DNA from: RPQJ01 sp963712815
Lineage (GTDB): Bacteria; Pseudomonadota; Gammaproteobacteria; Steroidobacterales; Steroidobacteraceae
Assembly (NCBI GenBank): GCA_963712815.1
Contig: CAVQJL010000007.1
Coordinates: 1 to 64,000, forward strand
Direction: 5' to 3'
DNA length: 64,000 bases
Below are positions 16,658 through 25,767 of this stretch, piece by piece. The position numbers and the translations under genes were made by a program. Below the pieces are notes generated by a model. It did not search any database. It was not told where the DNA came from and worked only from the letters and a program-made list of their open reading frames with translations. Within the stretch, counting starts at the first letter, position 1; the number at the start of each line of letters is the position of its first letter.

Positions 16658-18616
16658 ATGGTCATTGAACTCGGGCTTTTCGCGCTTATCATCGCGGTGC
16701 TGCTGTCGATGGCGCAGGCGTGGTTCGGCCTGGCCGGAGCGCAGCTCGGCAACCGTCGCTGGATGGCCGCGGCGCGTCCCGCGGTGACGGGTCAGTGGGT
16801 CTTCGTGGCGCTGTCCTTCGCCGTGCTGTGCTGGGCGTTCTACAAGAACGACTTCACCGTGCAGTACGTCGCGAACAACTCGAACTCCGAGCTGCCGACC
16901 TTCTACCGGTTCGCCGCGGTCTGGGGCGCGCACGAGGGCTCGCTGCTGTTGTGGGCCCTGGCGCTGTCCACATGGTCCGTGCTCGTCGTCCCGTTCAGCC
17001 GCAACCTGCCCGAGACCTTCGCCGCGCGCGTCATCGGCGTGCTCGGAGTCGTGAGCATCGGCTTCCAGCTGTTCATCCTGCTCACCTCGAGCCCGTTCGA
17101 GCGCCTTGTTCCCGCCGCCCTGGACGGTCGGGACCTCAATCCGCTGCTGCAGGACCCGGCACTGGCCATACACCCGCCGATGCTATACATCGGCTACGTC
17201 GGTTTCTCCGTGGCCTTTGCGTTTGCGGTCGCCTGCCTGCTGGAAGGCAAGCTCGACGAAAAGTGGGCCCGCTGGGCGCGCCCATGGACCACCGTGTCCT
17301 GGATGTTCCTCACGATCGGCATCGCGCTCGGCAGCTGGTGGGCTTACTACGAGCTCGGCTGGGGCGGCTGGTGGTTCTGGGATCCGGTCGAGAACGCCTC
17401 GTTCATGCCCTGGCTCGTGGGCACGGCGCTGATCCACTCGCTGGCGGTCACTGAGAAGCGCGGCCTCTTCAAGAGCTGGACGCTGCTGCTCGCGATCACG
17501 ACGTTCTCGCTCAGCCTGCTCGGCACGTTCCTGGTGCGCTCGGGCGTGCTGGTGTCGGTGCACGCGTTCGCGAGCGACCCGAGCCGCGGCCTGTTCATCC
17601 TGGCATTCCTCGGCGTCTGCGTGGGCGGCTCGCTTGCGCTCTATGCGTGGCGCGGGCCGGCCCTGCGCACGAAGGGCGGGTTCGACACGCTGTCTCGGGA
17701 AACCTTCCTGCTGACCAACAACCTGCTGCTGCTGGTCGCCACCGCGCTGATCCTGATCGGAACGCTGTACCCGCTGTTCCTCGATGCGCTCAACATGGGC
17801 AAGATCTCGGTCGGGCCACCGTACTTCAACGTGGTGTTCCTCATCCCGACGATTCCGCTGCTGTTCCTGATGGCGATCGGCATGCACTCCGTCTGGAAGA
17901 AATCGAACCTCGAGGACATCAAGCGGCCCCTCGTGATCCTGTTCGCCGTCTCGCTGGCGATCGGGCTGATCGTGCCGCCCGTGGCGTATGGCGCCTTCCA
18001 CCTGAGCACCGTGGTGGGCCTCACCGCCGGCGTCTGGGTGATCCTGTCGTCGCTGTACGAGCCCTACAAGCGGCTCAGCAAGCGGCAGTCGCTGTCGCGC
18101 GGCGTGGTCGGCATGACGCTCGCCCACATCGGCGTCGGCGTGTTCGCGATCGGCGTGACGGTCACCCAGACGTACCGCATCGAGAAGGACATCGCGCTCA
18201 AGCCCGGCGAGAGCGTCGAGATGCAGGGCTACAACTTCCAGTTCAATAGCACCCGACCCGTGAAGGGACCGAACTTCGACGCGATCGAATCCGAGGTGAC
18301 CATCACCCGAGACGGCAAGCACGTCGCCACCCTGCACCCGCAGAAGCGGGTGTACCGGGTGCAGCGCAGCCCGATGACCGAGGCCGGCATCCACGTGAAG
18401 TGGAGCCGCGACCTGTTCGTCGCCATGGGCGAGGATCTCGGCCAGGGCGCCTGGAGCATGCGCATCCAGTACAAGCCGATGGTGCGCTACATCTGGCTCG
18501 GCGCGCTGATCATGGCGCTCGGCGGTATCGTGGCCGTGACGGATCGTCGCTACCGGACCAAGCGCTCCACGGCGGCGGACGATGTCCGCGCCGCCGGCAC
18601 CGCACCGGCACGCTGA
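16658..18616 (+). CDS. ccmF: Cytochrome c heme lyase subunit CcmF
   Basis: A 652-residue polytopic protein. It shows the WWD motif (GWGGWWFWDPVENASFMPWL) and conserved periplasmic His positions (GAHEGSLLLW, LIHSLAVTEKRG). The large periplasmic domain near the C-terminus (TRPVKGPNFDAIESEVTI onward) is also normal. It joins heme vinyl groups to the CXXCH thiols of apocytochrome together with CcmH. Length is usual for the family. Confidence 0.95.
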   Translation: MVIELGLFALIIAVLLSMAQAWFGLAGAQLGNRRWMAAARPAVTGQWVFVALSFAVLCWAFYKNDFTVQYVANNSNSELPTFYRFAAVWGAHEGSLLLWALALSTWSVLVVPFSRNLPETFAARVIGVLGVVSIGFQLFILLTSSPFERLVPAALDGRDLNPLLQDPALAIHPPMLYIGYVGFSVAFAFAVACLLEGKLDEKWARWARPWTTVSWMFLTIGIALGSWWAYYELGWGGWWFWDPVENASFMPWLVGTALIHSLAVTEKRGLFKSWTLLLAITTFSLSLLGTFLVRSGVLVSVHAFASDPSRGLFILAFLGVCVGGSLALYAWRGPALRTKGGFDTLSRETFLLTNNLLLLVATALILIGTLYPLFLDALNMGKISVGPPYFNVVFLIPTIPLLFLMAIGMHSVWKKSNLEDIKRPLVILFAVSLAIGLIVPPVAYGAFHLSTVVGLTAGVWVILSSLYEPYKRLSKRQSLSRGVVGMTLAHIGVGVFAIGVTVTQTYRIEKDIALKPGESVEMQGYNFQFNSTRPVKGPNFDAIESEVTITRDGKHVATLHPQKRVYRVQRSPMTEAGIHVKWSRDLFVAMGEDLGQGAWSMRIQYKPMVRYIWLGALIMALGGIVAVTDRRYRTKRSTAADDVRAAGTAPAR

Positions 18617-18629
18617 CCGGGGGTCCGCC

Positions 18630-19172
18630 ATGCTCAAGTTCATCGTCCCGTTCGGACTCTTCCTGCTGCTGGCTGTATTCCTGTTCGTCGGGCTCCAGCG
18701 TGACCCCTCGTACGTGCCATCACCGCTGATCGGCAAGCCCGCGCCCGAGTTCTCGCTGCCGAGCCTGCAGGACGCGACGTATCCGGTCTCGTCGAAAGAA
18801 TTGCTCGGCCAGCCGTGGGTCCTCAACGTCTGGGGGACGTGGTGCGGCGGCTGCCGGCAGGAGCACGACACGCTGCTCGCGATCGCGCGGGCGAAGACGG
18901 TGCCGATCGTCGGCCTCAACTGGAAGGACGACAACGCACTCGCCCAGCAGTGGCTGCGCGAACTCGGCAATCCGTACTCCGTCGTAGCGGAGGACCGCGA
19001 GGGACGCGTCGCCATCGACTGGGGCGTGTACGGCGCGCCCGAGACGTTCCTGATCGGCTCCGATGGCGTGGTGCTGTTCAAGCACATCGCGCCGATGACC
19101 ATGGAGGTCTGGAACCGGGAATTCCTGCCACGGATCGAGGCGGCCCGCGGGCCTGCGGAGTCCAGATCGTGA
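18630..19172 (+). CDS. ccmG: Thiol:disulfide interchange protein CcmG (DsbE)
   Basis: A 180-residue thioredoxin-fold protein with an N-terminal membrane anchor (residues 3-22) and the active site NVWGTWCGGCRQEH, Cys72 and Cys75. It reduces apocytochrome or CcmH thiols in the periplasm. The CGGC pair is unusual; CPTC or CVPC types are more common in this family. YGAPETFLIGSDG provides the cis-Pro loop. Stop and the ccmH start overlap (TGATG). Confidence 0.93.
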   Translation: MLKFIVPFGLFLLLAVFLFVGLQRDPSYVPSPLIGKPAPEFSLPSLQDATYPVSSKELLGQPWVLNVWGTWCGGCRQEHDTLLAIARAKTVPIVGLNWKDDNALAQQWLRELGNPYSVVAEDREGRVAIDWGVYGAPETFLIGSDGVVLFKHIAPMTMEVWNREFLPRIEAARGPAESRS

Positions 19173-19624
19173 TGACGAGCCTGATGCGCGCTTGCGTGCT
19201 GGCGGCCCTGCTGGCAGCCCTGCTGTCGTTCGGCGGCAACGCCCTCGCCATCGATTCGGAAGACGCCTTCGACGACCCTGTGCTCCAGGAGCGGTACGAG
19301 AAGATCAACCGCGAGCTTCGCTGCCTCGTCTGCCAGAACCAGACGATTGCCGATTCGAATGCAACACTCGCACAGGACCTGCGGCGCGAGGTGCGCGACA
19401 TGATCGCCGCGGGGCAGACCGACGACCAGATCCGCGATTTCATGATCGAGCGCTATGGCGACTTCGTGCTGTACCGCCCGCGAATGACCGCGGGTAACTT
19501 CCTGCTCTGGGCTGCACCGGTGCTGCTCCTCGTCATCGGTGCGTTCGTGCTGGTGAGGGTCGTGCGGCGTCGCGCCCAGGAAGCCGACCTAGAACCCGAA
19601 GGCCCGGAGGCCGGTCAATCGTGA
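19172..19624 (+). CDS. ccmH: Cytochrome c-type biogenesis protein CcmH (short form)
   Basis: A 150-residue protein with signal peptide (residues 1 to about 26), the redox motif LRCLVCQNQTIADSNA (Cys51, Cys54), helical bundle and a C-terminal membrane segment (WAAPVLLLVIGAFVLVRVV). It is the N-terminal half of E. coli CcmH; the TPR half is the separate ccmI here. The stop overlaps the ccmI GTG by 4 bases. Confidence 0.94.
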   Translation: MTSLMRACVLAALLAALLSFGGNALAIDSEDAFDDPVLQERYEKINRELRCLVCQNQTIADSNATLAQDLRREVRDMIAAGQTDDQIRDFMIERYGDFVLYRPRMTAGNFLLWAAPVLLLVIGAFVLVRVVRRRAQEADLEPEGPEAGQS

Positions 19625-20727
19625 CAACGTTCCTGATCCTCTGCGCCGTCATGATCGTGGCGGCGCTCGCACTGGTCCTCGTCCCGCTGCTGCGGAATCA
19701 ATCGGCCACTTCGGGCGGCGACAAGCCCGCCACGCGGGCCGTGCCGGCAGCGGTCGTAATGATGATCGCCCTGCCGCTCGGGGCCTCGGCGTTCTACGGG
19801 GCCACGTCGAATTTTCCCTGGGACAATCCGGCGGCGCTGGCAAGCGGCGCGGGCGAACACGCGCAGGGCGGCGGCTCGATGGAGGAGGTCATCACCCAGC
19901 TCGAGGCCCGGCTGCAGTCGAGTCCGGGCGACCTCGAAGGCTGGCGCATCCTCGGCCGTACGTACCTGGTGTCCGGGCGCGCCGACGACGCCGTGGCGGC
20001 TTACGAGAAGGCGAGTGCGCTCACGGGCGGGCGTGATCCCGCCCTCGAGCTCGACCTTGCCGAGGCGCTGGTCCTCGCAGCCAAGCCGGAGGCGCAGGCC
20101 AGGGCACGCGGAATCATCGATGCCGCGCTGGCTGCGGATGGGAACAACCAGAAGGCGCTCTGGTATTCAGGCCTGATGGCGGCACGCGCAGACGATCCCG
20201 TCACGGCCCGCACGCAATGGACGCGGCTCCTCGAAAGCAACCCGCCGGAGGAGATCCGCCAGATCCTCGTGGCCCAGCTCGCGGAACTCGGGGTGACCGT
20301 GCCGCAGACTGCGGCCGCTCCGGCCACGGGCGGCATGACGGCCATGGGCGGGCCTGCGGGCACTGCGGCAGCCGAGACCCGAGGCCGGACGATCCGGGTC
20401 GCGGTCTCGGTCGATCCCTCCCTGGCTGGCAAGGTCACGCCCGGCACCACGGTGTTCGTGAGCGCGCGCGAGGCCGGGATTCCTGGGCCACCGATTGCCG
20501 CCGTGCGGATCGCGGCCGAAGTGCTGCCGACCACCGTCGTGTTGAGCGACGCCAACACCATGATCGAGGGTCGCGACCTGTCGTCGGTGGACGAGGTGCA
20601 GCTCGTGGCTCGCGTCGCTTTCGGCGGAACGGCGGTGACCGTGAGCGGCGACCTCCTCGGCGAGGCAACCCACAGGAAGGGAGCGCCGGAGGACGTCAAC
20701 GTCGTGATCAACAGGGTGTCGCCCTAG
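19621..20727 (+). CDS. ccmI: Cytochrome c biogenesis TPR protein CcmI
   Basis: A 368-residue protein: two N-terminal hydrophobic segments, a TPR region (about residues 85-220; DLEGWRILGRTYLVSGRADD) and a C-terminal periplasmic domain (RIRVAVSVDPSLAGKVTPGT-like, VFVSAREAGIPGPPIAAVRI). It presents apocytochrome c to the heme ligase. GTG start overlapping the ccmH stop. Last gene of the complete ccmA-I run. Confidence 0.9.
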   Translation: MTTFLILCAVMIVAALALVLVPLLRNQSATSGGDKPATRAVPAAVVMMIALPLGASAFYGATSNFPWDNPAALASGAGEHAQGGGSMEEVITQLEARLQSSPGDLEGWRILGRTYLVSGRADDAVAAYEKASALTGGRDPALELDLAEALVLAAKPEAQARARGIIDAALAADGNNQKALWYSGLMAARADDPVTARTQWTRLLESNPPEEIRQILVAQLAELGVTVPQTAAAPATGGMTAMGGPAGTAAAETRGRTIRVAVSVDPSLAGKVTPGTTVFVSAREAGIPGPPIAAVRIAAEVLPTTVVLSDANTMIEGRDLSSVDEVQLVARVAFGGTAVTVSGDLLGEATHRKGAPEDVNVVINRVSP

Positions 20728-20731
20728 TCCC

Positions 20732-21622
20732 GTGCCTGGGACGTCCCGACTGCAGTTGCACCGTCTGCCACGGGTCTGGGCCACCTATCCGTGGGTGTTG
20801 CTCACGCGGCGCCCCCCGATCAGCGAATTCGTCGAGCCGCCCGAGATCGTCGCAACGGTGAATGGCGTCCCCCTGGACGCCGGGCACGTCGCGCGCTATG
20901 CGGCCATGTGCGGCTTCGATCCCGCAGCCGGACTGCCGGTGACGTTTCCGCACGTGCTGGCCATGCCGCTGCATCTGAAGATCTTCTCCCTCGGCACTTT
21001 TCCGTTGCGACCGATGGGACTGATCCATCTCTCGAACACGATCCAGAGTCCGGGAATGCTCAGCGCGGGAACTCGCGTGGACATCGCGGTGTCCGCGCGC
21101 AACTACCAGCGCACGGACGCCGGCGTGACCTTCGACATGGACACCGACATCTCGAGCGAAGGGCGGACGTTGTGGCGCGAGACCTGCGTGTTCCTCGCGC
21201 GCTGGAGCGAGCCGATGGCGCGGGGCGGCGCTCGCCCCCCGAGACCGCCCAAGGCGCCGAAGGACAGCGCCATGCTCGCGGAATTCGACGTGACGCGCGA
21301 AACCGCCTGGGCTTACGCGCGCGTGTCATCGGACTTCAACCCGATTCACCTGAGCGACCGGGCGGCTCGTTTCTTCGGACTGCGCGGCTCGATTGCCCAC
21401 GGCATGTGGTCGCTGGCCCGAACCCTCGCAGAGGCGCCGGCAGCGGACATTCCGCGCGGCACGGTGATCGGGACCCAGTTTCTTTCGCCCGTCCAGTTGC
21501 CGGCGCGCGTGGCGATCAAGGAATGGAGCGAGGAAGGGCAGAGGAAGCGCGCCCTGTGCGACGTGCGCACAGGACGCGTTCACATGTACGTCTGGTGGGA
21601 CGCGGTCACTCCGCTGGCTTGA
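20732..21622 (+). CDS. MaoC-fold (double hot-dog) dehydratase-like protein
   Basis: A 296-residue protein with two hot-dog halves. The C-terminal half carries the hydratase-2 signature ARVSSDFNPIHLSDRAARFF (DxNPxH), while the N-terminal half (MCGFDPAAGLPVTFPHVLAM) is typical of fatty-acid-type MaoC proteins in Gammaproteobacteria. It probably hydrates a 2-enoyl-CoA; the substrate is unknown. The GTG at 20732 lies five bases after the ccmI stop, so it may ride on the ccm transcript although it has no link to cytochrome c. Its 3' end overlaps the convergent BON gene by 17 bp. Confidence 0.82.
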   Translation: MPGTSRLQLHRLPRVWATYPWVLLTRRPPISEFVEPPEIVATVNGVPLDAGHVARYAAMCGFDPAAGLPVTFPHVLAMPLHLKIFSLGTFPLRPMGLIHLSNTIQSPGMLSAGTRVDIAVSARNYQRTDAGVTFDMDTDISSEGRTLWRETCVFLARWSEPMARGGARPPRPPKAPKDSAMLAEFDVTRETAWAYARVSSDFNPIHLSDRAARFFGLRGSIAHGMWSLARTLAEAPAADIPRGTVIGTQFLSPVQLPARVAIKEWSEEGQRKRALCDVRTGRVHMYVWWDAVTPLA

Positions 21623-22142
21623 CGTAGAGCGCGCTGTCGACCTTCTTCACGCCGTCGACCTTGGCGGCAACCTCGATCGCCCGCTTGCGCATGTCCTCAC
21701 CGCTGACGAAGCCGCCGAGCTGGACGATTCCGCCCTTGGACTCGACGTTGATCTGGCCGCTCTTGACCGCCTCGTCGTTCATCAGGGCCGTCTTTACCTT
21801 GCCGGTTAGCATGGTGTCGTCGAGCTTCGTGCCCATGGACGTCTTGCCATGGACATAAAGCGCGTTGTGGACCTTCTGTACGCCCGAGGCGCCCTGGGCG
21901 ACCTTGCCGGCATTGTCCTTGATCTCCTGCGTCTCGACGAACCCGCTGAGGAGCACGACGCCGCGGTAGGTCTCGACGTTGATGTCGGTCGAAGGAATTC
22001 CCTTGGCGCCGATCAGGTCAGCCTTGACGCTGGCGTTGACGGTGTTGTCGTCCACGACTTCGCCCGCCGACTTCTGCGCCTGCGCCGGAACGGCGACGGC
22101 AACGGCAAGTGCGGCGAGCATGGTGATAACAGTCTGCTTCAT
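21606..22142 (-). CDS. Periplasmic BON-domain protein (OsmY-like)
   Basis: A 178-residue protein with a signal peptide (cleavage after AQA, about residue 22). Two BON domains follow (NASVKADLIGAKGIPSTDIN and TGKVKTALMNDEAVKSGQIN), each ending in the VKKV(H/D)(N/S)ALYV pattern. OsmY-type proteins act in the periplasm during osmotic and envelope stress. The ATG at 22142 is the start consistent with the signal peptide. Confidence 0.88.
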   Translation of the reverse strand: MKQTVITMLAALAVAVAVPAQAQKSAGEVVDDNTVNASVKADLIGAKGIPSTDINVETYRGVVLLSGFVETQEIKDNAGKVAQGASGVQKVHNALYVHGKTSMGTKLDDTMLTGKVKTALMNDEAVKSGQINVESKGGIVQLGGFVSGEDMRKRAIEVAAKVDGVKKVDSALYVKPAE

Positions 22143-22556
22143 GCGGAACTCCAATGGTGTGGGTGAATGGCCAGGGTCGGCCGGGTTACGACGAAAAGTC
22201 GCCAAGGCTCACGAGACGCCGTCCGTCCAACGTCGTCCAAGGCCCGAGCGGCGGTTGAAAGTGCCTAGTTGTCGGTCACGAGACCAGTCGCAGATGGCAC
22301 GGCGGTCACGGCTGGTGCGCCGATCCGCACGGTGCGCCGAGCGCCGTGTCGCATTCCGGCAATGGGAGGGGGCGCGCAGTTTCACACATGAACCGGATTG
22401 AAGCCACCGGGCGGTCCTAGTATCAAAAACACGTTTGCATTTTAACATAATATACATTATGCGTACCGACATATGGCCTTGATCCACTACCGACACCACT
22501 GGCGCCGCCCACTGCCCACATCGACTGCCGTAATCCGCCGGGAGTAAATTTCTCGC
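22143..22556. other. Divergent intergenic region with AT-rich island
   Basis: A 414-base region between two divergent genes, without a recognisable coding sequence. It contains an AT-rich block at about 22421-22461, striking against the GC-rich surroundings, where promoters for the two genes are most likely. The rest (22206-22420) shows no structure that I can interpret. Confidence 0.5.
22435..22461 (+). promoter_or_regulatory. AT-rich promoter-like block with inverted repeat CATAAT-ATAC-ATTATG
   Basis: TTGCAT (22435-22440) could be a -35 element and the A/T run after it offers several -10-like hexamers (TAATAT, TATACA). CATAAT (22446-22451) and ATTATG (22456-22461) form a perfect inverted repeat around ATAC. 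This could be a regulator site over a promoter of the DUF2157 gene pair or of the BON gene. No regulator can be named. Confidence 0.4.
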
Positions 22557-23504
22557 ATGCACACTCTCGAACCGGAACTGCGGGCTCTTCACGCCGAAGG
22601 CATGATCGACGATGCCACCGCGGCCCGGGCCTTGGCCCGCGATCGCGGTCGGGTGTTCTCCCTGCACGCGGAACTGCGGGTCACCCTGTACGCGGGCGTG
22701 TTGCTGCTGATGGCCGGCGTGGGAATCGTCCTCGCCAGGAACCTCGACCGGATCGGCCCCCTCACCATTGTGATGGCGGTCTCGCTCGTCGCCTTCGCGT
22801 GTGCCGTACCGGCCGTGCGCGCGAAGCTCGCAGGCCGAGACCTGACCGTCGCAAGCGACTACATGTTGCTCCTGGCCGCGCTGCTCGCCAGCGCCAATCT
22901 CGCTTATGCCGAGCGGCAGTACACGTTGCTCGGGCCCCTGTGGTCGTGGCACTTCCTGCTGCTCGCGGTCGGGCACGCAGCCATCGCCTACACGTTCGGC
23001 TCGTCGCTGGTGCTCGCGGCCTCCCTCACGGCATTGGCGGGCTGGTTCGGAGTCGGGGGCACTCCCGGGGACGCACTGCGTTTCGCCTACTCCTCGCCGG
23101 AACTCGGCGCCCGCGCGCTCGCCTGCGCGGTCGTGATTGCAGCGTGGCGCCAGGCCGACCGTCGCGTGCGACCGGACGCCCGCTTCAGTGACGTTTTCGA
23201 TCACTTCGCGACGAACCTGGCGTTCTGGGGGACGATTGCATGGTGCCTCGAGTGGCCGTGGCTCGCGGCGGGACTGCCGCTGCTGGCGGCATTCTCCTAC
23301 GCGTCGGCACGCCGCGGCCTGGGCACTGGCCGCGAGGCATTCCTCGTGTATGGAGCCGTGTACGCGGCCATCGGGATCTGTGCTGCAGCCTTGCCGAGAC
23401 TCAACGGCATCACCGTGTCCCTGGTTTTCGTGTTGATCGTCGTATGCGTCACGGCTGCCGCATTGTGGCAGTTTCGCCGCCGTCTGCGCGAGCGCGCCCC
23501 ATGA
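22557..23504 (+). CDS. DUF2157 polytopic membrane protein
   Basis: A 315-residue protein: a cytoplasmic N-terminal helix region (ELRALHAEGMIDDATAARAL) typical of DUF2157, then about eight hydrophobic segments. Function unknown. The stop overlaps the start of the next membrane-protein gene by 4 bases (ATGA), so the two are co-translated; DUF2157 proteins are often paired with DUF4401 or GDYXXLXY proteins in this way. Confidence 0.7.
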   Translation: MHTLEPELRALHAEGMIDDATAARALARDRGRVFSLHAELRVTLYAGVLLLMAGVGIVLARNLDRIGPLTIVMAVSLVAFACAVPAVRAKLAGRDLTVASDYMLLLAALLASANLAYAERQYTLLGPLWSWHFLLLAVGHAAIAYTFGSSLVLAASLTALAGWFGVGGTPGDALRFAYSSPELGARALACAVVIAAWRQADRRVRPDARFSDVFDHFATNLAFWGTIAWCLEWPWLAAGLPLLAAFSYASARRGLGTGREAFLVYGAVYAAIGICAAALPRLNGITVSLVFVLIVVCVTAAALWQFRRRLRERAP

Positions 23505-24595
23505 GTCGCTGGCGGCCGACGCCCGCCGAGGAACGCTGGCTCGAGGTGGCGTCGGGGCTCGGCGCTGCGCTACCGAATGCCGACCTGGCTGCGCGCACCG
23601 GCGGCTGGCGCGGTACCGGCCTGCTCGCTCGCGTTGCGCTCTTCGTGCTAGGGGCCGTTGCGGCCGCCCTGCTCTTCGGGATCCTCATCCTCGGCTTCGG
23701 CAATCGGGTCAACCTGCTGATCGCGGGGCTGATCGCTGTACTCGTCGCCGAGTGGCTCTCCGTCCACAAGCGCCTGCACGCGTCCGGCATCGAGGAGGGA
23801 CTCAGCGTCGCCGGTTTCTTGCTGATCGGTGCGTGGATCACGACGCTCATCGGCCCGGAGGCCGACTTCGTCGGGGGCACGCCGCACATGCTGGTGCTGA
23901 TCGCGGCGGCGGGTGCCGCGGGGTTGCGGCGCCTGAATCCTCTTGTCACCACCTGCGCCGTGCTTGCGCTCGTCCACTGGGTCGGTTCGACCGAGGCGGC
24001 GCAGGCGCTGGACGATGTGATCGGCAGCGGAATGACGGCGTTTGCCTTCGGTTGCGCACTCGCAGCGCTTGCACTCGCGCTGGGTGCACGGGAGTTCCGC
24101 CGACCGTCTCACGACCGCATGCTCGACTGGCTAGTCGCCACGCTTCCGATCGCCGCCTACGCGGGACTCCTTGACGTCGGTGCCCCCGCGGGCCGGCTCG
24201 CGATTTCAGTGCCGCTGCTCGCTCTGGGCACCGCGCTGCTGGTCGCAGGCTTGCGCCGCCGACGCCACGCGCCGCTCGTCGGGTTCATGGGCTGCGTGGT
24301 CTGCCTCGCCGTTGAGTTACGCCTTACCACATCGCTCGCGACCGAAACCTGGCTGATCCTCTGCGGACTCGCGGCACTGCTCGCGGGCGTGGCGCTGGAA
24401 CGTTACCTGCGGCAGCCGCGCAATGGACTGACCTCCGTCGCATTGACCGAACGCGACGACCCACTCGACTTGCTGCAGACCGCCGGCGCCGCACTGCTCG
24501 CAGATCGCACTGCCCGGGAGACGACGACCACCGAGCCGGCAGTCACGCCGGGCGGAGGCCGGTTCGGCGGTGGTGGCGCCAGCGGCAGCTACTGA
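23501..24595 (+). CDS. Polytopic membrane protein with Gly-rich C-terminal tail (DUF4401-like partner of DUF2157)
   Basis: A 364-residue protein with about ten hydrophobic segments after a short cytoplasmic start (EERWLEVASGLGAAL). The position after DUF2157 suggests the DUF4401 family, but I cannot confirm it. The last residues, GGGRFGGGGASGSY, resemble the Gly-rich GGGxFGGGGASGSW tail seen in TPM-domain proteins, odd in a polytopic protein. Function unknown. The ATG at 23501 is coupled to the upstream gene. Confidence 0.6.
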   Translation: MSRWRPTPAEERWLEVASGLGAALPNADLAARTGGWRGTGLLARVALFVLGAVAAALLFGILILGFGNRVNLLIAGLIAVLVAEWLSVHKRLHASGIEEGLSVAGFLLIGAWITTLIGPEADFVGGTPHMLVLIAAAGAAGLRRLNPLVTTCAVLALVHWVGSTEAAQALDDVIGSGMTAFAFGCALAALALALGAREFRRPSHDRMLDWLVATLPIAAYAGLLDVGAPAGRLAISVPLLALGTALLVAGLRRRRHAPLVGFMGCVVCLAVELRLTTSLATETWLILCGLAALLAGVALERYLRQPRNGLTSVALTERDDPLDLLQTAGAALLADRTARETTTTEPAVTPGGGRFGGGGASGSY

Positions 24596-24607
24596 GCCCA
24601 GGTCGGC

Positions 24608-25630
24608 CTACGGCAAGTAATCCCGTGGCGTCCGTCCGGTCCAGCGACGAAACGCCCGGGTGAAGTTGCTCTGGTCGGAGAATCCCACCAGAAACGTGAT
24701 GTCAGCGAGGCTGTGCTGGCCTTCGCGAAGATAGTCGATCGCCAGCTCGCGCCGCGTGGCGTCGAGCAACTGCTGGTAGCTCGTGCCCTCCTCCCGTAAC
24801 CGGCGCTGCAGCGTGCTCGGGCTCTGGTGCAGCACCCGCGCCACCTCCTCCTGATCGATCTCCCCGGACGGCATGGCTTTCAGCAGCAAGGCGCGAACGC
24901 GCGCGGCCGTTGATTCCGGCAGCAGCCCTTCCAGGTAGCGATGCGCAATCTTGTCGGCCTCCGCGGCCAGTTCCGAGTTGCCGCTCAGCACCGGGCGCGC
25001 TGCAATCCCGGCATCGTAGACGATCGCAACGTGCTCGGCCCCGAACCTCGTCGCACAGCCAAGTGCTTCACGGTACGCTGCGGGCGCTGCGTTGCGCCTG
25101 TCGGGCAGGCGGACTTCGAGCGGCGTCGCCGCGGGCCCGGCGCACAGCTGAAGCACGCGGCACAAGGCTACGACCGTGGCATCGACGTACTCGGGAACCA
25201 GCGCGACCGAGTGCTCCATATGCCGTGCCTCGAGGCTGGCCAACCCCGCGCGCTGGATAAGGACGAACCGCCCGTTGGTACTGACGACGCCGCTATAGCG
25301 CTCGAGACGCCTCAGCGCGGCGAGCACGCTCGTGCTGCTGACGATACCGAGACCGAGCGCGTGAAATATGCCCGGCCGCACATGCTGCCCGACCCGCAGG
25401 CCGAACAGCGGGTCGCCGGACTGCGCGGCCGCGAGTCGCCAGAGCTTCTGGATCCGGCTGAACGGGCAGCGCGCATCGGCGCTTGACAGCAGCTCGGGGT
25501 CGATGCCGGCGCGCCGTGCCAGCCCTGCGAAGTCCATGCCGTACCCGGCCAGTGCCTCCTGGAGGGGCGCCAGCGTCATGACCAGTGCTGTCGGCGTGTT
25601 CAGCATGTCGTCCGCTCGATGGTCCGCCAC
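24608..25630 (-). CDS. AraC family transcriptional regulator (OruR/ArgR-type, arabinose-binding-like N-terminus)
   Basis: A 340-residue protein. The N-terminal region (PLQEALAGYGMDFAGLARRA, then FGLRVGQHVRPGIFHALGLG) is the ligand domain of AraC members such as OruR. The C-terminal 100 residues form the double HTH, with ELAIDYLREGQHSLADITFL and GFSDQSNFTRAFRRWTGRTP. Start 25630 or the Met eight codons later. It is convergent with the DUF2157 pair and divergent from the next small gene; its target is not evident. Confidence 0.88.
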   Translation of the reverse strand: MADHRADDMLNTPTALVMTLAPLQEALAGYGMDFAGLARRAGIDPELLSSADARCPFSRIQKLWRLAAAQSGDPLFGLRVGQHVRPGIFHALGLGIVSSTSVLAALRRLERYSGVVSTNGRFVLIQRAGLASLEARHMEHSVALVPEYVDATVVALCRVLQLCAGPAATPLEVRLPDRRNAAPAAYREALGCATRFGAEHVAIVYDAGIAARPVLSGNSELAAEADKIAHRYLEGLLPESTAARVRALLLKAMPSGEIDQEEVARVLHQSPSTLQRRLREEGTSYQQLLDATRRELAIDYLREGQHSLADITFLVGFSDQSNFTRAFRRWTGRTPRDYLP

Positions 25631-25767
25631 GGGCTCCTATGTTGGAGTCCATATTAACGACGACCGTCGCTTCGGCAACATTCGTCGGGACCTGACGCAT
25701 CCGGACCAAATATTGCCGTTCCGTGACAAGCACGTAAGCCTGCGGGCCCTTAGAGTGCCGCGCCACC

